DNA from: Rhodospirillales bacterium
GTDB taxonomy: Bacteria; Pseudomonadota; Alphaproteobacteria; CACIAM-22H2
Direction: 5' to 3'
Assembly (NCBI GenBank): GCA_016195145.1
Contig: JACQAF010000236.1
Location: 1 to 29,234 of the forward strand
Length of the DNA: 29,234 nt
This document shows positions 17,124 through 25,086 of this stretch, piece after piece. Within the stretch, counting starts at the first letter, position 1; each line of letters starts with the position of its first letter. A program made the position numbers and the translations under genes. The notes under the pieces are model-generated. The model had not been told where the DNA came from, ran no database searches, and was given only the letters and a program-made list of their open reading frames with translations.

Positions 17124-17852
17124 TCAGATTCCGAGATAGGCCTGCTTGACGCGCTCGTTGGCGAGCAGCGCCGGCCCCTTATCCTGCAACACGATCCGCC
17201 CGGTCTCCAGCACATAGCCGCGATCGGCGATCGACAGCGCCGCATGGGCGTTCTGCTCGACGAGGAAAATGGTGACCCCGGCCCGCTTCAGCCCCTCGAT
17301 CGCCCGGAAGATGTCGGCGACCAGCAACGGCGCGAGGCCCATACTCGGCTCGTCGAGGAGGAGAAGGCGCGGCTGCGCCATCAACGCCCGGCCGATGGCG
17401 AGCATCTGCTGCTGGCCGCCCGACAGCGTGCCGGCGGCCTGCCGGCGCTTTTCCTTGAGCACCGGAAACATTGCGTAGGTCCGTTCGAGCCCGGCGGCGA
17501 TCTCGGCCTTGGGGCGCGTATAGGCGCCGAGCGCCAGATTATCCTCGACCGACAGGGGGCCGAAGACCTGCCGGCCCTCGGGCACCTGGGCGATGCCCCG
17601 CCGCACGCGCTCGGCCGCCGAGGCGCGGCTGATGTCCTCGCCGGCGAAGCGGACCGTCCCGGCCGAAGCCGGCTGGACGCCCGAAATCGCCCGCAAGAGA
17701 GTCGTCTTGCCGGCCCCGTTGCCGCCAACGAGCGCGAGAAGCTCGCCCTCGGCCACCGCGAGGTCGATGCCGCGCAGGGCCTGGATGCGGCCGTAATGGC
17801 TCGACAGGCCGACGACTTCGAGCAGCATGGCGGGCGGGCCGGCCTTGACCAT
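17124..17852 (-). CDS. livF: Branched-chain-type ABC transporter ATPase LivF
   Basis: A 242-residue ABC ATPase of the LivF subgroup, one of two ATPases of a HAAT-class importer. Walker A is GGNGAGKTT, the Q-loop region GIAQVPEGRQVFGPLSVEDN is characteristic of LivF, the signature is LSGGQQQMLAIGRAL, Walker B is LLLLDEPSMGLAP and the switch region is FLVEQNAHAA. The ATG at 17852 overlaps the livG stop by one base (TGATG), implying translational coupling; a GTG one codon earlier and an ATG nine codons later are alternatives without better ribosome sites. The binding-protein ligand is not determined, and aromatic acids are known substrates of this class. Confidence 0.92.
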   Translation of the reverse strand: MVKAGPPAMLLEVVGLSSHYGRIQALRGIDLAVAEGELLALVGGNGAGKTTLLRAISGVQPASAGTVRFAGEDISRASAAERVRRGIAQVPEGRQVFGPLSVEDNLALGAYTRPKAEIAAGLERTYAMFPVLKEKRRQAAGTLSGGQQQMLAIGRALMAQPRLLLLDEPSMGLAPLLVADIFRAIEGLKRAGVTIFLVEQNAHAALSIADRGYVLETGRIVLQDKGPALLANERVKQAYLGI

Positions 17853-18625
17853 CACCCAACCCCCGGCGCGGCCTGTCCGAGATAGGCGCGCACGACCTCG
17901 GGGTTGCTGCGCACTTCTTCAGCCGTGCCCTCGGCCAGGCGCTGGCCGTAATCGAGCACCAGGATATGGTCGGATACGCCCATCACCAGCTTCATGTCGT
18001 GTTCGACCAGCACGACCGTGGTCCCCGACGCGGCGATCTTCTGGATCAGTGCGTCGATATCCGCCGTTTCCTTCGGATTGAGGCCGGCGGCCGGCTCGTC
18101 GAGCAGCAGCAGCGACGGCTCGGCGGCGAGCGCGCGCGCGATTTCCAGCCGTTTCAGCGCGCCGTAGGGCATTGCATCGGCGTCGGCGTCGAGCCACGAA
18201 TCGAGGCCGACGAAGCGCATCAGCTCGGTCGCGCGCTCGGCCGCGCTGCGGTTGGCGCGCCGGATCGCCGGCAGCGACAACAGCGACGGCAGGAACCGCG
18301 TATCGAGATGAAGATGCCGGCCGACCATCACGTTCTCGATCGCCGTCATGTTGAAGAATATCTGCAGGTTCTGGAAGGTGCGCTGGATGCCGCGCGCCGC
18401 GCGTGCGGCGGTCGGCAGGGCGGTGATGTCGTGGCCGTCGAGGGAGATGCGCCCGGCGGTCGGCGTGTAAACGCCGGTAATCAGGTTGAACAGCGTCGTC
18501 TTGCCGGCGCCATTGGGGCCGATGATTGAATGGATGCGCCCGCGGTCGATGGCGAAGGACAGATCGGCCACGGCGCGCACGCCGCCGAATTCCTTGGTCA
18601 GGTTCTCGACCCGCAGCAGGCTCAC
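17852..18625 (-). CDS. livG: Branched-chain-type ABC transporter ATPase LivG
   Basis: A 257-residue ABC ATPase of the LivG subgroup. Walker A is GPNGAGKTT, followed by the LivG-specific GIQRTFQNLQIFFNMTAIEN stretch, a divergent signature MPYGALKRLEIARAL (normal for LivG), Walker B LLLLDEPAAGLNP, and the H-loop VLVEHDMKLVM. The start is GTG at 18625, which overlaps the livM stop by four bases (GTGA). The open frame extends far upstream, but that part is out-of-frame livM. It pairs with LivF to drive the LivH/LivM channel. Confidence 0.92.
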   Translation of the reverse strand: MSLLRVENLTKEFGGVRAVADLSFAIDRGRIHSIIGPNGAGKTTLFNLITGVYTPTAGRISLDGHDITALPTAARAARGIQRTFQNLQIFFNMTAIENVMVGRHLHLDTRFLPSLLSLPAIRRANRSAAERATELMRFVGLDSWLDADADAMPYGALKRLEIARALAAEPSLLLLDEPAAGLNPKETADIDALIQKIAASGTTVVLVEHDMKLVMGVSDHILVLDYGQRLAEGTAEEVRSNPEVVRAYLGQAAPGVG

Positions 18626-19578
18626 GGCCCCGCTCCCGCGCGCGGCCGGCGGCGCAGCAGCATGGCGAGGCTCGGCACCAGCCCCTTGGGCATGAAGATC
18701 ATTACCCCGATCATGATCGCCCCGAAGGCGAGGTGCTTGTAATCGTGGAAGCCGGCGAGGAGCTGCGGCAGCACGGTCAGGATCGCCGCCCCAACCACCC
18801 CACCGAAGGTCGAGGCCATGCCGCCAAGCACGACCATGGTCACGAACTCGATCGAGCGCAGGAACCCCGCCTCGACCGGCGTCAGGAAGCGGTCGGCATG
18901 CGCGAACAGCGATCCGGCGAGCGAGGCGAAGACGGCGGAGACGACGAAAACCAGCGTCTTGTAGCGCGGGATGTCGACGCCGGCGGTCGCCGCCGCGACC
19001 TCGGAGCCGTGCAGCGCCCGCAGGGCGCGGCCGACGCCGGAATCGATCAGGTTGAGCGACAGCCATACGGCCAGCAGCAGCGCCCCGCCGACGATCCAGT
19101 ACCAGGTCTGCGCGCCGACCGCCCGCCATCCGCCGATGCTGAAGGCCGGCACGGTCATGCCGTCAGGTCCGCCGGTCAGCGCAATCTCACGGTTGATGAC
19201 GATGGCGACGATGATGCCGAGGCCGAGCGTCGCCATGGCGAGGTAATGGCCCTTGAGGCGCAGGATCGGCCGCGCGACGACAAAGGCGATCAGGCCGACG
19301 CCGACTGCGCCGGTCAGCATGGCGAGCGGAGCCGGCCAGCCATAGCGCGCGGTGAGGATCGCCGAGCTATAGGCGCCGAGGGCGAAGAACCCGGCATGGC
19401 CAAGGCTGATCTGCCCCGCATAGCCGATCAGCAGGTTGAGGCCGATGCAGACGATGGCGTTGAGGCCGGTTTTCACCGCCACATCGAAATAAAAATTATT
19501 GGGCAAGACAAAGGGCAGAAAGACCACAATCGCCGCCAATGCGAGCAGCCCACCGGTGCCCAACGGAAGCCGCTTCAT
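18622..19578 (-). CDS. livM: Branched-chain-type ABC transporter permease LivM
   Basis: A 318-residue inner-membrane permease with about eight to ten hydrophobic segments. Family marks are NLLIGYAGQISLGHAGFFAL near 48-67, RLKGHYLAMATLG near 107-119 with the following INREIALTGG, and GRALRALHGSEVAAATAG of the cytoplasmic loop. The C-terminus ends in a basic tail after IFMPKGLVPSL. It starts two bases after the livH stop and overlaps livG, so the genes are coupled. Confidence 0.92.
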   Translation of the reverse strand: MKRLPLGTGGLLALAAIVVFLPFVLPNNFYFDVAVKTGLNAIVCIGLNLLIGYAGQISLGHAGFFALGAYSSAILTARYGWPAPLAMLTGAVGVGLIAFVVARPILRLKGHYLAMATLGLGIIVAIVINREIALTGGPDGMTVPAFSIGGWRAVGAQTWYWIVGGALLLAVWLSLNLIDSGVGRALRALHGSEVAAATAGVDIPRYKTLVFVVSAVFASLAGSLFAHADRFLTPVEAGFLRSIEFVTMVVLGGMASTFGGVVGAAILTVLPQLLAGFHDYKHLAFGAIMIGVMIFMPKGLVPSLAMLLRRRPRAGAGP

Positions 19579-19580
19579 GC

Positions 19581-20471
19581 TCAGACCCGCTCGCTCGACT
19601 TGGCGCCGAACAGGCCGCCCGGCATCAGGATCAGCACGACGACGATGATGACGAAGGCGACCGCGTCCTTGTAGGCCGACGAGATGTAGCCCGCCGCCAT
19701 CGCCTCGGCGAGGCCGAGCGCCAGCCCGCCGAGCACTGCCCCGAAGCCGCTGCCAAGGCCACCGAGAATGGCGGCGCAGAAGCCCTTGAGGCCGAGCATG
19801 ATGCCGATGTCGTATTTGGTCAGCGTGATCGGCGCGGTCAGGATGCCGGCGAGCGCGCCCAGCGCCGCCGACAAACCGAAGCTCGCCAGCAGCACGCGGC
19901 GGATGTCGATGCCGACGAGCTGCGCCGCCAGCCGGTTATGCGAGGCGGCGAGCATCGCCTTGCCGAAACGCGTGCGCTCGAAGAACCATTTGAGGCCGGC
20001 AACCACCGCCGCCAGCCCGCCCAGCACCCACAGGATCTGCGGGTCGAGCTTGGCCCCGGCGATGTCGATCGCCTCGCTGCCCGAAAACGGCGGCAGGCGG
20101 TGAAAATCCTTGCCCAGCCAGACCTCGACCGCGCCGCGGATGAAGATCGACGCGCCGATGGTGATGATGATCAGGCCGACGACCGACGCCCCGCCGCCGC
20201 GGCGCAGCGCCGCCGGCTCGACGGCGAATTTCTCCAGCGCCATGCCGATTCCGCCAGCCACGGCGACGGCGACCGGCATGGCGAGCCACACCGGAACGAT
20301 CCCGCCAGCGATCAGCGACACCGTCGCCATGCCGCCGATCATCACGAACTCGCCTTGCGCGAAATTGATCACATGGCTTGCGTTATAGATGATCGCAAAG
20401 CCGAGGCCGACCAGCGCATAGATCGCGCCGTTGCCGATGCCCGAAAACAGGAATTGCAGGAACTCTGACAC
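19581..20471 (-). CDS. livH: Branched-chain-type ABC transporter permease LivH
   Basis: A 296-residue inner-membrane permease. The N-terminus SEFLQFLFSGIGNGAIYALV, followed by LGFAIIYNASHVINFAQGEF and VMIGG, is the standard LivH opening. Later come RFGKAMLAASHNRLAAQLVG and the hydrophobic KGFCAAILGGLGSG. I chose GTG at 20471, which has a GGGGG tract just upstream and gives the usual family start; an in-frame TTG at 20486 would add five residues. The 79 bp before it hold a strong hairpin, which may lower expression of the permease and ATPase genes relative to the binding protein. Confidence 0.9.
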   Translation of the reverse strand: MSEFLQFLFSGIGNGAIYALVGLGFAIIYNASHVINFAQGEFVMIGGMATVSLIAGGIVPVWLAMPVAVAVAGGIGMALEKFAVEPAALRRGGGASVVGLIIITIGASIFIRGAVEVWLGKDFHRLPPFSGSEAIDIAGAKLDPQILWVLGGLAAVVAGLKWFFERTRFGKAMLAASHNRLAAQLVGIDIRRVLLASFGLSAALGALAGILTAPITLTKYDIGIMLGLKGFCAAILGGLGSGFGAVLGGLALGLAEAMAAGYISSAYKDAVAFVIIVVVLILMPGGLFGAKSSERV

Positions 20472-20500
20472 GATCCCCCGCCGCAATCGCGCGCCGGACA

Positions 20501-20529
20501 GACGGGCGGGACGAAACGCCCCGCCCGTC
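20501..20529 (-). terminator. GC-rich hairpin between livK and livH
   Basis: GACGGGCGGG (20501-20510) is the exact reverse complement of CCCGCCCGTC (20520-20529), a perfect 10-bp stem with a 9-nt loop. It sits 21 bp after the livK stop. No T-run follows on the minus strand, so it is more likely an mRNA-stabilising or partial-attenuation hairpin, as is common after binding-protein genes, than a full terminator. Confidence 0.6.
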
Positions 20530-20550
20530 GATGCCGGACCTGTTCTGCGC

Positions 20551-21711
20551 CTAGTAGAGCAGCTTCCAGGTGTTGTTCTGCACCACGACCATCTTGAACG
20601 AGTCGAGCGACAGGCCCATGTGGTCGGCCGGCGTCATGTTGTAGATGCCATCGACGCCGACATGACCCTTGGTCTTCTCGATCTCGTCGCGCACCTTGGC
20701 CTTGTCGGTGCCGCCGGCCCGCTTGATCGCCTCGATGGCGACAAAGAAGCCGTCATAAGCGTGGCCGCCGAAGGTCGAGATCGGCTGGTTATGGGCCGCT
20801 TTGTAGGCCTCGGTATAGGCCATCCCGATTTTCTTCTGCGGGTCGCCATCGGCGAGCTGCGCGGCGACCAGAAGCGCCGCCACCGGCACCTTCACGCCTT
20901 CCGCCCCGCCGCCGGCGCCGTCGATGAACTGCTGCGAACCGACGCCGTGGTTGAAGTAGAACGCGATGTTCTGCATGCCGAGCTGGCGGTAATTGCGCGC
21001 GGTGATCGAGGTTGGCGCGCCGAACCCGCAACCGAGAATCGCCTGCACGCCGGCCGCGTTCTTGATTTTGGTCAGCTGCGGGGTCATGTCGCTGTCGGTC
21101 GGCGCATAGGTTTCGTCGGCGACGACCTTGACTCCGTACTTGGCGCTCAATGTCTGCGCCTCCTTGCGGCAGGACTGGTCGAATGCACCCGAGCCGCCGA
21201 TGATCGCGACATTGGTCAGCTTGTTCTTGTTCATGTCGGCGAATATCTTTTCGACCGCCATGCGGTCGGAATGGGGCATCTTGAAGACCCACTTCTTCAC
21301 CGGCTCGACGATCACCGACGCGCCGCCCAGAGAAATGAACGGAATTTGCGCTTCCTCGACCAGCGGCACCACCGCCATCGTCTCGCCGGTCGTGCTGCCG
21401 CCGACGATCAGGTCGACCTTGTCTTCCTCGATCAGGCGCTTGACGAAGGTCACCGCCTGGCGCGCGTCGCCGCCGCTGTCATAGATCACGATCTCGATCT
21501 TGCGGCCGTTGATCCCGCCCGCCGCGTTCACCCGGTCGGCGTAGAGGCGCAGCGTCTTGGCCTCGGGGTCGCCGAGAAACGACGCCGGGCCGGTGACGGC
21601 GAGAAACGATCCGATCTTGATAGTCTGGGCCTCGGCCGCAGCGGCCAGCCCCAGCGTCGCGGCGACGGCGAACGCCGTTGCGCCGATGCGTTGCAAGAGA
21701 CGGTTCGACAT
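20551..21711 (-). CDS. livK: Branched-chain-type periplasmic binding protein
   Basis: A 386-residue periplasmic ligand-binding protein of the Peripla_BP_6 (LivK/UrtA-like) class. The signal peptide runs to AEA at 26-28, with cleavage before Gln29; the mature protein begins TIKIGSFLAVTGPASFLGDP. Typical features are the LRLYADRVNAAGGINGRKIE segment, IVGGSTTGETMAVVPL in the ligand hinge region and GGHAYDGFFVAIEAIKRAGG near the C-terminus. The ATG at 21711 has AGGGAGG about 9 nt upstream. It is the first gene of the liv-MBL unit and has its own AT-rich promoter region with palindromes. Amino acids, amides and aromatic acids are all known ligands of this class; the gene order hints at an aromatic, without proof. 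Confidence 0.9.
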   Translation of the reverse strand: MSNRLLQRIGATAFAVAATLGLAAAAEAQTIKIGSFLAVTGPASFLGDPEAKTLRLYADRVNAAGGINGRKIEIVIYDSGGDARQAVTFVKRLIEEDKVDLIVGGSTTGETMAVVPLVEEAQIPFISLGGASVIVEPVKKWVFKMPHSDRMAVEKIFADMNKNKLTNVAIIGGSGAFDQSCRKEAQTLSAKYGVKVVADETYAPTDSDMTPQLTKIKNAAGVQAILGCGFGAPTSITARNYRQLGMQNIAFYFNHGVGSQQFIDGAGGGAEGVKVPVAALLVAAQLADGDPQKKIGMAYTEAYKAAHNQPISTFGGHAYDGFFVAIEAIKRAGGTDKAKVRDEIEKTKGHVGVDGIYNMTPADHMGLSLDSFKMVVVQNNTWKLLY

Positions 21712-21736
21712 AAGGCGGTACCTCCCTTAATTTTAT

Positions 21737-21761
21737 CGATTAATCGGTTACATCTGTAACC
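21737..21761. promoter_or_regulatory. Overlapping palindromes in the livK promoter region
   Basis: CGATTAATCG (21737-21746) is a perfect 10-bp palindrome. It abuts GGTTAC (21746-21751) and GTAACC (21756-21761), a perfect 6-bp dyad with a 4-nt spacer. They lie 26-50 bp upstream of the livK ATG in a notably AT-rich block, on the minus strand close to a possible -10-like ATAAAA. This looks like an operator overlapping the promoter; the regulator is unknown. Confidence 0.5.
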
Positions 21762-21811
21762 AATTTTAGCGGCTGGGTCCAGAGACCATGCAGAACCCCC
21801 ATGGCGCCAGT

Positions 21812-22285
21812 CTAGCCGCGCCCGCGATAGGGCGCGACTCCTTGCTCGGGCAGCCACAATCCTGCCGGTGGGCGGCCGGTCTGCCAGAACACGTCGATCG
21901 GGATGCCGCCGCGCGGATACCAGTAGCCGCCGATGCGCAGCCAGCGCGGGGCAAGCGTCTTCACGAGGCGCTCGCCGATGGCGACCGTGCAATCCTCGTG
22001 AAAGGCGCCGTGGTTGCGGAACGACCCCAGATAGAGCTTCAGCGATTTGCTTTCGACCAGCCAGCGCCGAGGGACATAATCGATAACCAGATGCGCGAAG
22101 TCGGGCTGGCCGGTGATCGGGCAGATCGAGGTGAATTCCGGCACGGTGAAGCGCACCAGATAGGTTTTGCGTGGATGCGGATTAGGCACGCGCTCGAGCT
22201 TTGCTTTCTTCGGGCGGTCGGGCGCTACGGTCGCGCGGCCGAGCTGGGACAGACCGGCATAAGGAGAGGCGGATCGGCGCGGCAT
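21812..22285 (-). CDS. queF: NADPH-dependent preQ0 reductase QueF (short form)
   Basis: A 157-residue enzyme of the tunnelling fold that reduces the nitrile of 7-cyano-7-deazaguanine (preQ0) to the amine preQ1 in queuosine synthesis. Visible marks are the nucleophile in FTSICPITGQPDFA (Cys55, Asp62), the QueF motif ESKSLKLYL at 78-86, and FHEDC at 95-99 with the substrate-binding glutamate. It is the unimodular form, about half the length of E. coli QueF. The ATG has AAGGAA upstream. It follows tgt by 23 bp and is the last gene of the que cluster before the liv operon. Confidence 0.93.
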   Translation of the reverse strand: MPRRSASPYAGLSQLGRATVAPDRPKKAKLERVPNPHPRKTYLVRFTVPEFTSICPITGQPDFAHLVIDYVPRRWLVESKSLKLYLGSFRNHGAFHEDCTVAIGERLVKTLAPRWLRIGGYWYPRGGIPIDVFWQTGRPPAGLWLPEQGVAPYRGRG

Positions 22286-22308
22286 GGCTGGTTCCTTTTC
22301 CTGTCGGT

Positions 22309-23466
22309 TCAGACGCCCGGTCGTTCGGGCGCGGTTGTCGCGTCGGCTTCGGTCGCATCGGCTTGCTGCCGGCGTGCGAAATCGGCCGCATAGACGGCCA
22401 GCGTTCCGGCCTCGATCGCGCCGCGCAATTCGGCCATCAGGTCCTGATAGTAGGTGAGGTTGTGCCGGGTCAACAGCATCGGACCGAGTATCTCCTCGGT
22501 CCGGATCAGATGATGCAGATAGGCGCGCGAATAGTTACGGCAGGCGGGGCAGCGGCATTCGGGATCGAGCGGCCCAGGGTCCTCGGCGTGGCGGGCGTTG
22601 CGCAGATTGAGCGTGCCGGTGCGCACGAATGCCTGGGCGGTGCGGCCCGAACGTGTCGGCAGCACGCAATCGAACATGTCAATGCCGCGCGTCACCGCAG
22701 CGACGATGTCGCCGGGCTTGCCCACGCCCATCAAATAACGCGGCCGGTCGGCGGGCAGGAAAGGCTCGGTCGTCTCGATCATTTTCTTCATCGTTTCCGC
22801 CCCCTCGCCGACCGCGAGCCCGCCCACCGCATAACCGTCGAAGCCGATGCCGGTCAACGATTTAGCCGATTCCTCGCGCTGCGCCGGATAGACGCTGCCC
22901 TGAACGATGCCGAACAGGCCATAGCCGGGCCGCTCGACGAAAGCGGCGCGCGAGCGTGCGGCCCAGCGCATCGACAGGCGCATCGATTGCGCCGCCTCGG
23001 CCTCGGTCGCCGGGAACGGCGTGCATTCGTCGAAGGCCATGGTGATGTCGGCGTCGAGCAGCCGCTGGATGTCGATCGAGCGTTCCGGCGTCAGCGCGTG
23101 GCGCGAACCGTCGAGATGCGACTGGAAGGTGACGCCCTCTTCGGTGATCTTGCGCAGGGCAGCGAGCGACATCACCTGGAAGCCGCCGGAATCGGTGAGG
23201 ATCGGCCCCGGCCAGTTCATGAACGGATGCAGCCCGCCGAGCTTCGCCACCCGTTCGGCCCCCGGGCGCAGCATCAAATGATAAGTATTGCACAGCACGA
23301 TCTCGGCCCCGGTTGCGCGCACGTCCTCGGGCGTCTGCGCCTTGACCGTCGCCGCCGTGCCGACCGGCATGAAGGCCGGCGTCTCGATCGTGCCGCGGCC
23401 GGTCGTCACCCGGCCGCGCCGCGCCGCGCCGTCGCGCGCCAGCAGCGCGAAGCCGAAGCCGCTCAT
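22309..23466 (-). CDS. tgt: tRNA-guanine transglycosylase
   Basis: A 385-residue TIM-barrel enzyme that exchanges guanine 34 for preQ1 in tRNAs with GUN anticodons. Substrate residues lie in LTDSGGFQVMS (Asp92) and FDECTPFP, the nucleophile is Asp266 in MFDCVLPTR, and the zinc site is Cys304, Cys306, Cys309 and His335 with the exact CxCxxC-x25-H spacing. The ATG at 23466 overlaps the queA stop as ATGA, so translation is coupled. The open frame continues far upstream through queA in another reading frame; those residues are not part of the protein. Confidence 0.95.
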   Translation of the reverse strand: MSGFGFALLARDGAARRGRVTTGRGTIETPAFMPVGTAATVKAQTPEDVRATGAEIVLCNTYHLMLRPGAERVAKLGGLHPFMNWPGPILTDSGGFQVMSLAALRKITEEGVTFQSHLDGSRHALTPERSIDIQRLLDADITMAFDECTPFPATEAEAAQSMRLSMRWAARSRAAFVERPGYGLFGIVQGSVYPAQREESAKSLTGIGFDGYAVGGLAVGEGAETMKKMIETTEPFLPADRPRYLMGVGKPGDIVAAVTRGIDMFDCVLPTRSGRTAQAFVRTGTLNLRNARHAEDPGPLDPECRCPACRNYSRAYLHHLIRTEEILGPMLLTRHNLTYYQDLMAELRGAIEAGTLAVYAADFARRQQADATEADATTAPERPGV

Positions 23467-24536
23467 GCCGGCCCGCCCGGTGCGGCGCGATGGATCAGGC
23501 ACGCATCGCCGTATGAGAAGAACCGGTATCGCTCGCGGATTGCGTGCGCGTAGGCGGCGCGCATGCGCTCGAGCCCGGCGAAAGCGGCGACCAGCATGAA
23601 CAGTGTCGAGCGCGGCAGATGGAAATTGGTCAGCAGCAGATCGACCGCCCGGAAGGCGAAGCCCGGCAGGACGAACAGCTGCGTTTCGCCCGACCACGGT
23701 TTCACCCGCCCGCCCGGATCGGCCACCGTTTCGAGGACGCGCAGGGCCGTGGTGCCGATGGCGAGGATGCGCCGGCCCTCGGCCTTGGCGCGGTTGACGG
23801 CCGCAGCCGCGCCCGGACCGATCTCGCCCCATTCGGCGTGCATGCGATGCTCGGCGACGTTCTCGGACTTCACCGGCAAAAACGTGCCGGCTCCGACATG
23901 CAGCGTCAACGCCACGCGCCGCACCCCGGCGGCGTCGAGGGCCCCCAGCAGCGCCGGCGTAAAATGCAGCCCGGCGGTCGAGGCGGCGACCGCCCCCTCG
24001 CGCGCGGCCCAGACGGTCTGGTAATCCTGCATGTCGCGCGGATCGCCGCCGCCGGCACGCTTCACATAGGGCGGCAGCGGCATCTGGCCGTATTTGTCGA
24101 GCGCCGCCATCAATTGCGTTCCCGCGCAATCGAAATGCAGCATTACCTCGCCGCCATCGCCTTTTTCGCGCACGGTGGCGGCGAAATCGGGCGCGAAAAC
24201 GATGCGGTCGCCAACCTTCAGCTTTTTCGCCGGCCGTGCAAAGGCATACCATGTCGCCGCGTCGATCATCCGGTGCAGCGTCGCCTGGATCCCCGCTGTC
24301 CCTCGTCGCCCGGCCAGCCGCGCCTTGATCACCTTGGTGTCGTTGTAAACGAGAAGATCGCCCGCCCGCAGCCGCCCCGGCAGGTCGCGCATCGTAAGGT
24401 CGACCAGTGCCGGACCGACCTCCAGCAACCGCGCAGCGTCGCGCGGCGAAACCGGACGCTGGGCGATCCGGTCGGGCGGCAGGTCGAAATCGAAATCGGA
24501 AAGCTGCAACGCGGCGGGTTCCTTCGGTCCTGCCAT
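23463..24536 (-). CDS. queA: tRNA preQ1 ribosyltransferase-isomerase QueA
   Basis: A 357-residue enzyme that transfers and rearranges the ribosyl part of S-adenosylmethionine onto preQ1 in tRNA, giving epoxyqueuosine. Family blocks are FDFDLPPDRIAQRP at the N-terminus, LVYNDTKVIKARL near 62-74, AASTAGLHFTPALL near 184-197, VGAGTFLPVKSEN and TNFHLPRSTLFMLVAAFAG. Length is usual. The ATG at 24536 lacks a clear ribosome site; a TTG nine codons later (24509, starting at LQLSDF) has AAGGAA about 10 nt upstream and could be the real start. It is coupled to tgt downstream. Confidence 0.94.
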   Translation of the reverse strand: MAGPKEPAALQLSDFDFDLPPDRIAQRPVSPRDAARLLEVGPALVDLTMRDLPGRLRAGDLLVYNDTKVIKARLAGRRGTAGIQATLHRMIDAATWYAFARPAKKLKVGDRIVFAPDFAATVREKGDGGEVMLHFDCAGTQLMAALDKYGQMPLPPYVKRAGGGDPRDMQDYQTVWAAREGAVAASTAGLHFTPALLGALDAAGVRRVALTLHVGAGTFLPVKSENVAEHRMHAEWGEIGPGAAAAVNRAKAEGRRILAIGTTALRVLETVADPGGRVKPWSGETQLFVLPGFAFRAVDLLLTNFHLPRSTLFMLVAAFAGLERMRAAYAHAIRERYRFFSYGDACLIHRAAPGGPA

Positions 24537-24618
24537 CGGCGGCGGGGCTGCATGTTCTGACTGGCGGGGTAGATGACTATCGAAACCGGCCGCCCGCGTC
24601 CACTGTGCACGCCGCGCG

Positions 24619-25086
24619 TCAGCGCGGGGATTGCTCGGCGTCGGAAGAACAATTCATAATCATGTCGATTGTCGTGCCGTCGGCCGCCAGGGGCAGGCGC
24701 AGCGTCTCCCATCGCCAGAAGCGGTTGTCGATCGACCGCCCGTCGATGGAAAATACCGGCCGGCGGCGCTCGACCACTTCCCCATAGCCGGCGAGCAGGG
24801 CGGCGCGGTAGGCCGGATCGGGAAAATCCTCGACCATTCGCCTGGTCCAGTCGAAGCCGGTCCGCGCCACGAGGTTAGTGCCGATCAGGCGATAGCGGAA
24901 TCGCAGCGGATCGTAAAGAACATCAACCAGCGACACATAACCAAGCGCGTAGGGAAAGTCGAGCGGATCGATATCCGCCCGCCCGGGAAACGGTCGCCCG
25001 CCCCGGCGCGCGTTCCAATAATCGTAAAGACGGCGCAAGACCGGGTTGCCCAGCCGGGCGTCAAGACCGATCACGCGCACCGCCAT
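24619..25086 (-). CDS. PAS_5-family protein inside the queuosine cluster
   Basis: A 155-residue single-domain protein closely resembling the one at 9670-10191: LRRLYDYWNAR near 17-27, PGRADIDPLDFPYALGYVSL, DVLYDPLRFRYRLIGTNLV, and a C-terminal RWETLRLPLAADGTTIDMI. There is no output domain or membrane segment. Its ATG lies inside the end of queG (16-nt overlap), so it is translated with that gene, and queA follows 82 bp downstream. A role in tRNA modification is not known for this family; it may be a sensory protein carried in the operon by chance. Recognition of the family is fairly sure, function is not. Confidence 0.82.
   Translation of the reverse strand: MAVRVIGLDARLGNPVLRRLYDYWNARRGGRPFPGRADIDPLDFPYALGYVSLVDVLYDPLRFRYRLIGTNLVARTGFDWTRRMVEDFPDPAYRAALLAGYGEVVERRRPVFSIDGRSIDNRFWRWETLRLPLAADGTTIDMIMNCSSDAEQSPR

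Noticed and set aside
17852..19129. livG with a long N-terminal extension
   Set aside because: The extension is out-of-frame livM; the GTG at 18625 overlapping the livM stop gives a normal LivG.
18526..19674. Plus-strand open frame of 382 codons opposite livM
   Set aside because: It is antisense to an intact permease, with a composition (Asp, Arg, Gln, His) typical of complement frames.
22309..24252. tgt with a 262-residue N-terminal extension
   Set aside because: The extra part is queA DNA read in another frame; Tgt homology begins exactly at the ATG overlapping the queA stop.
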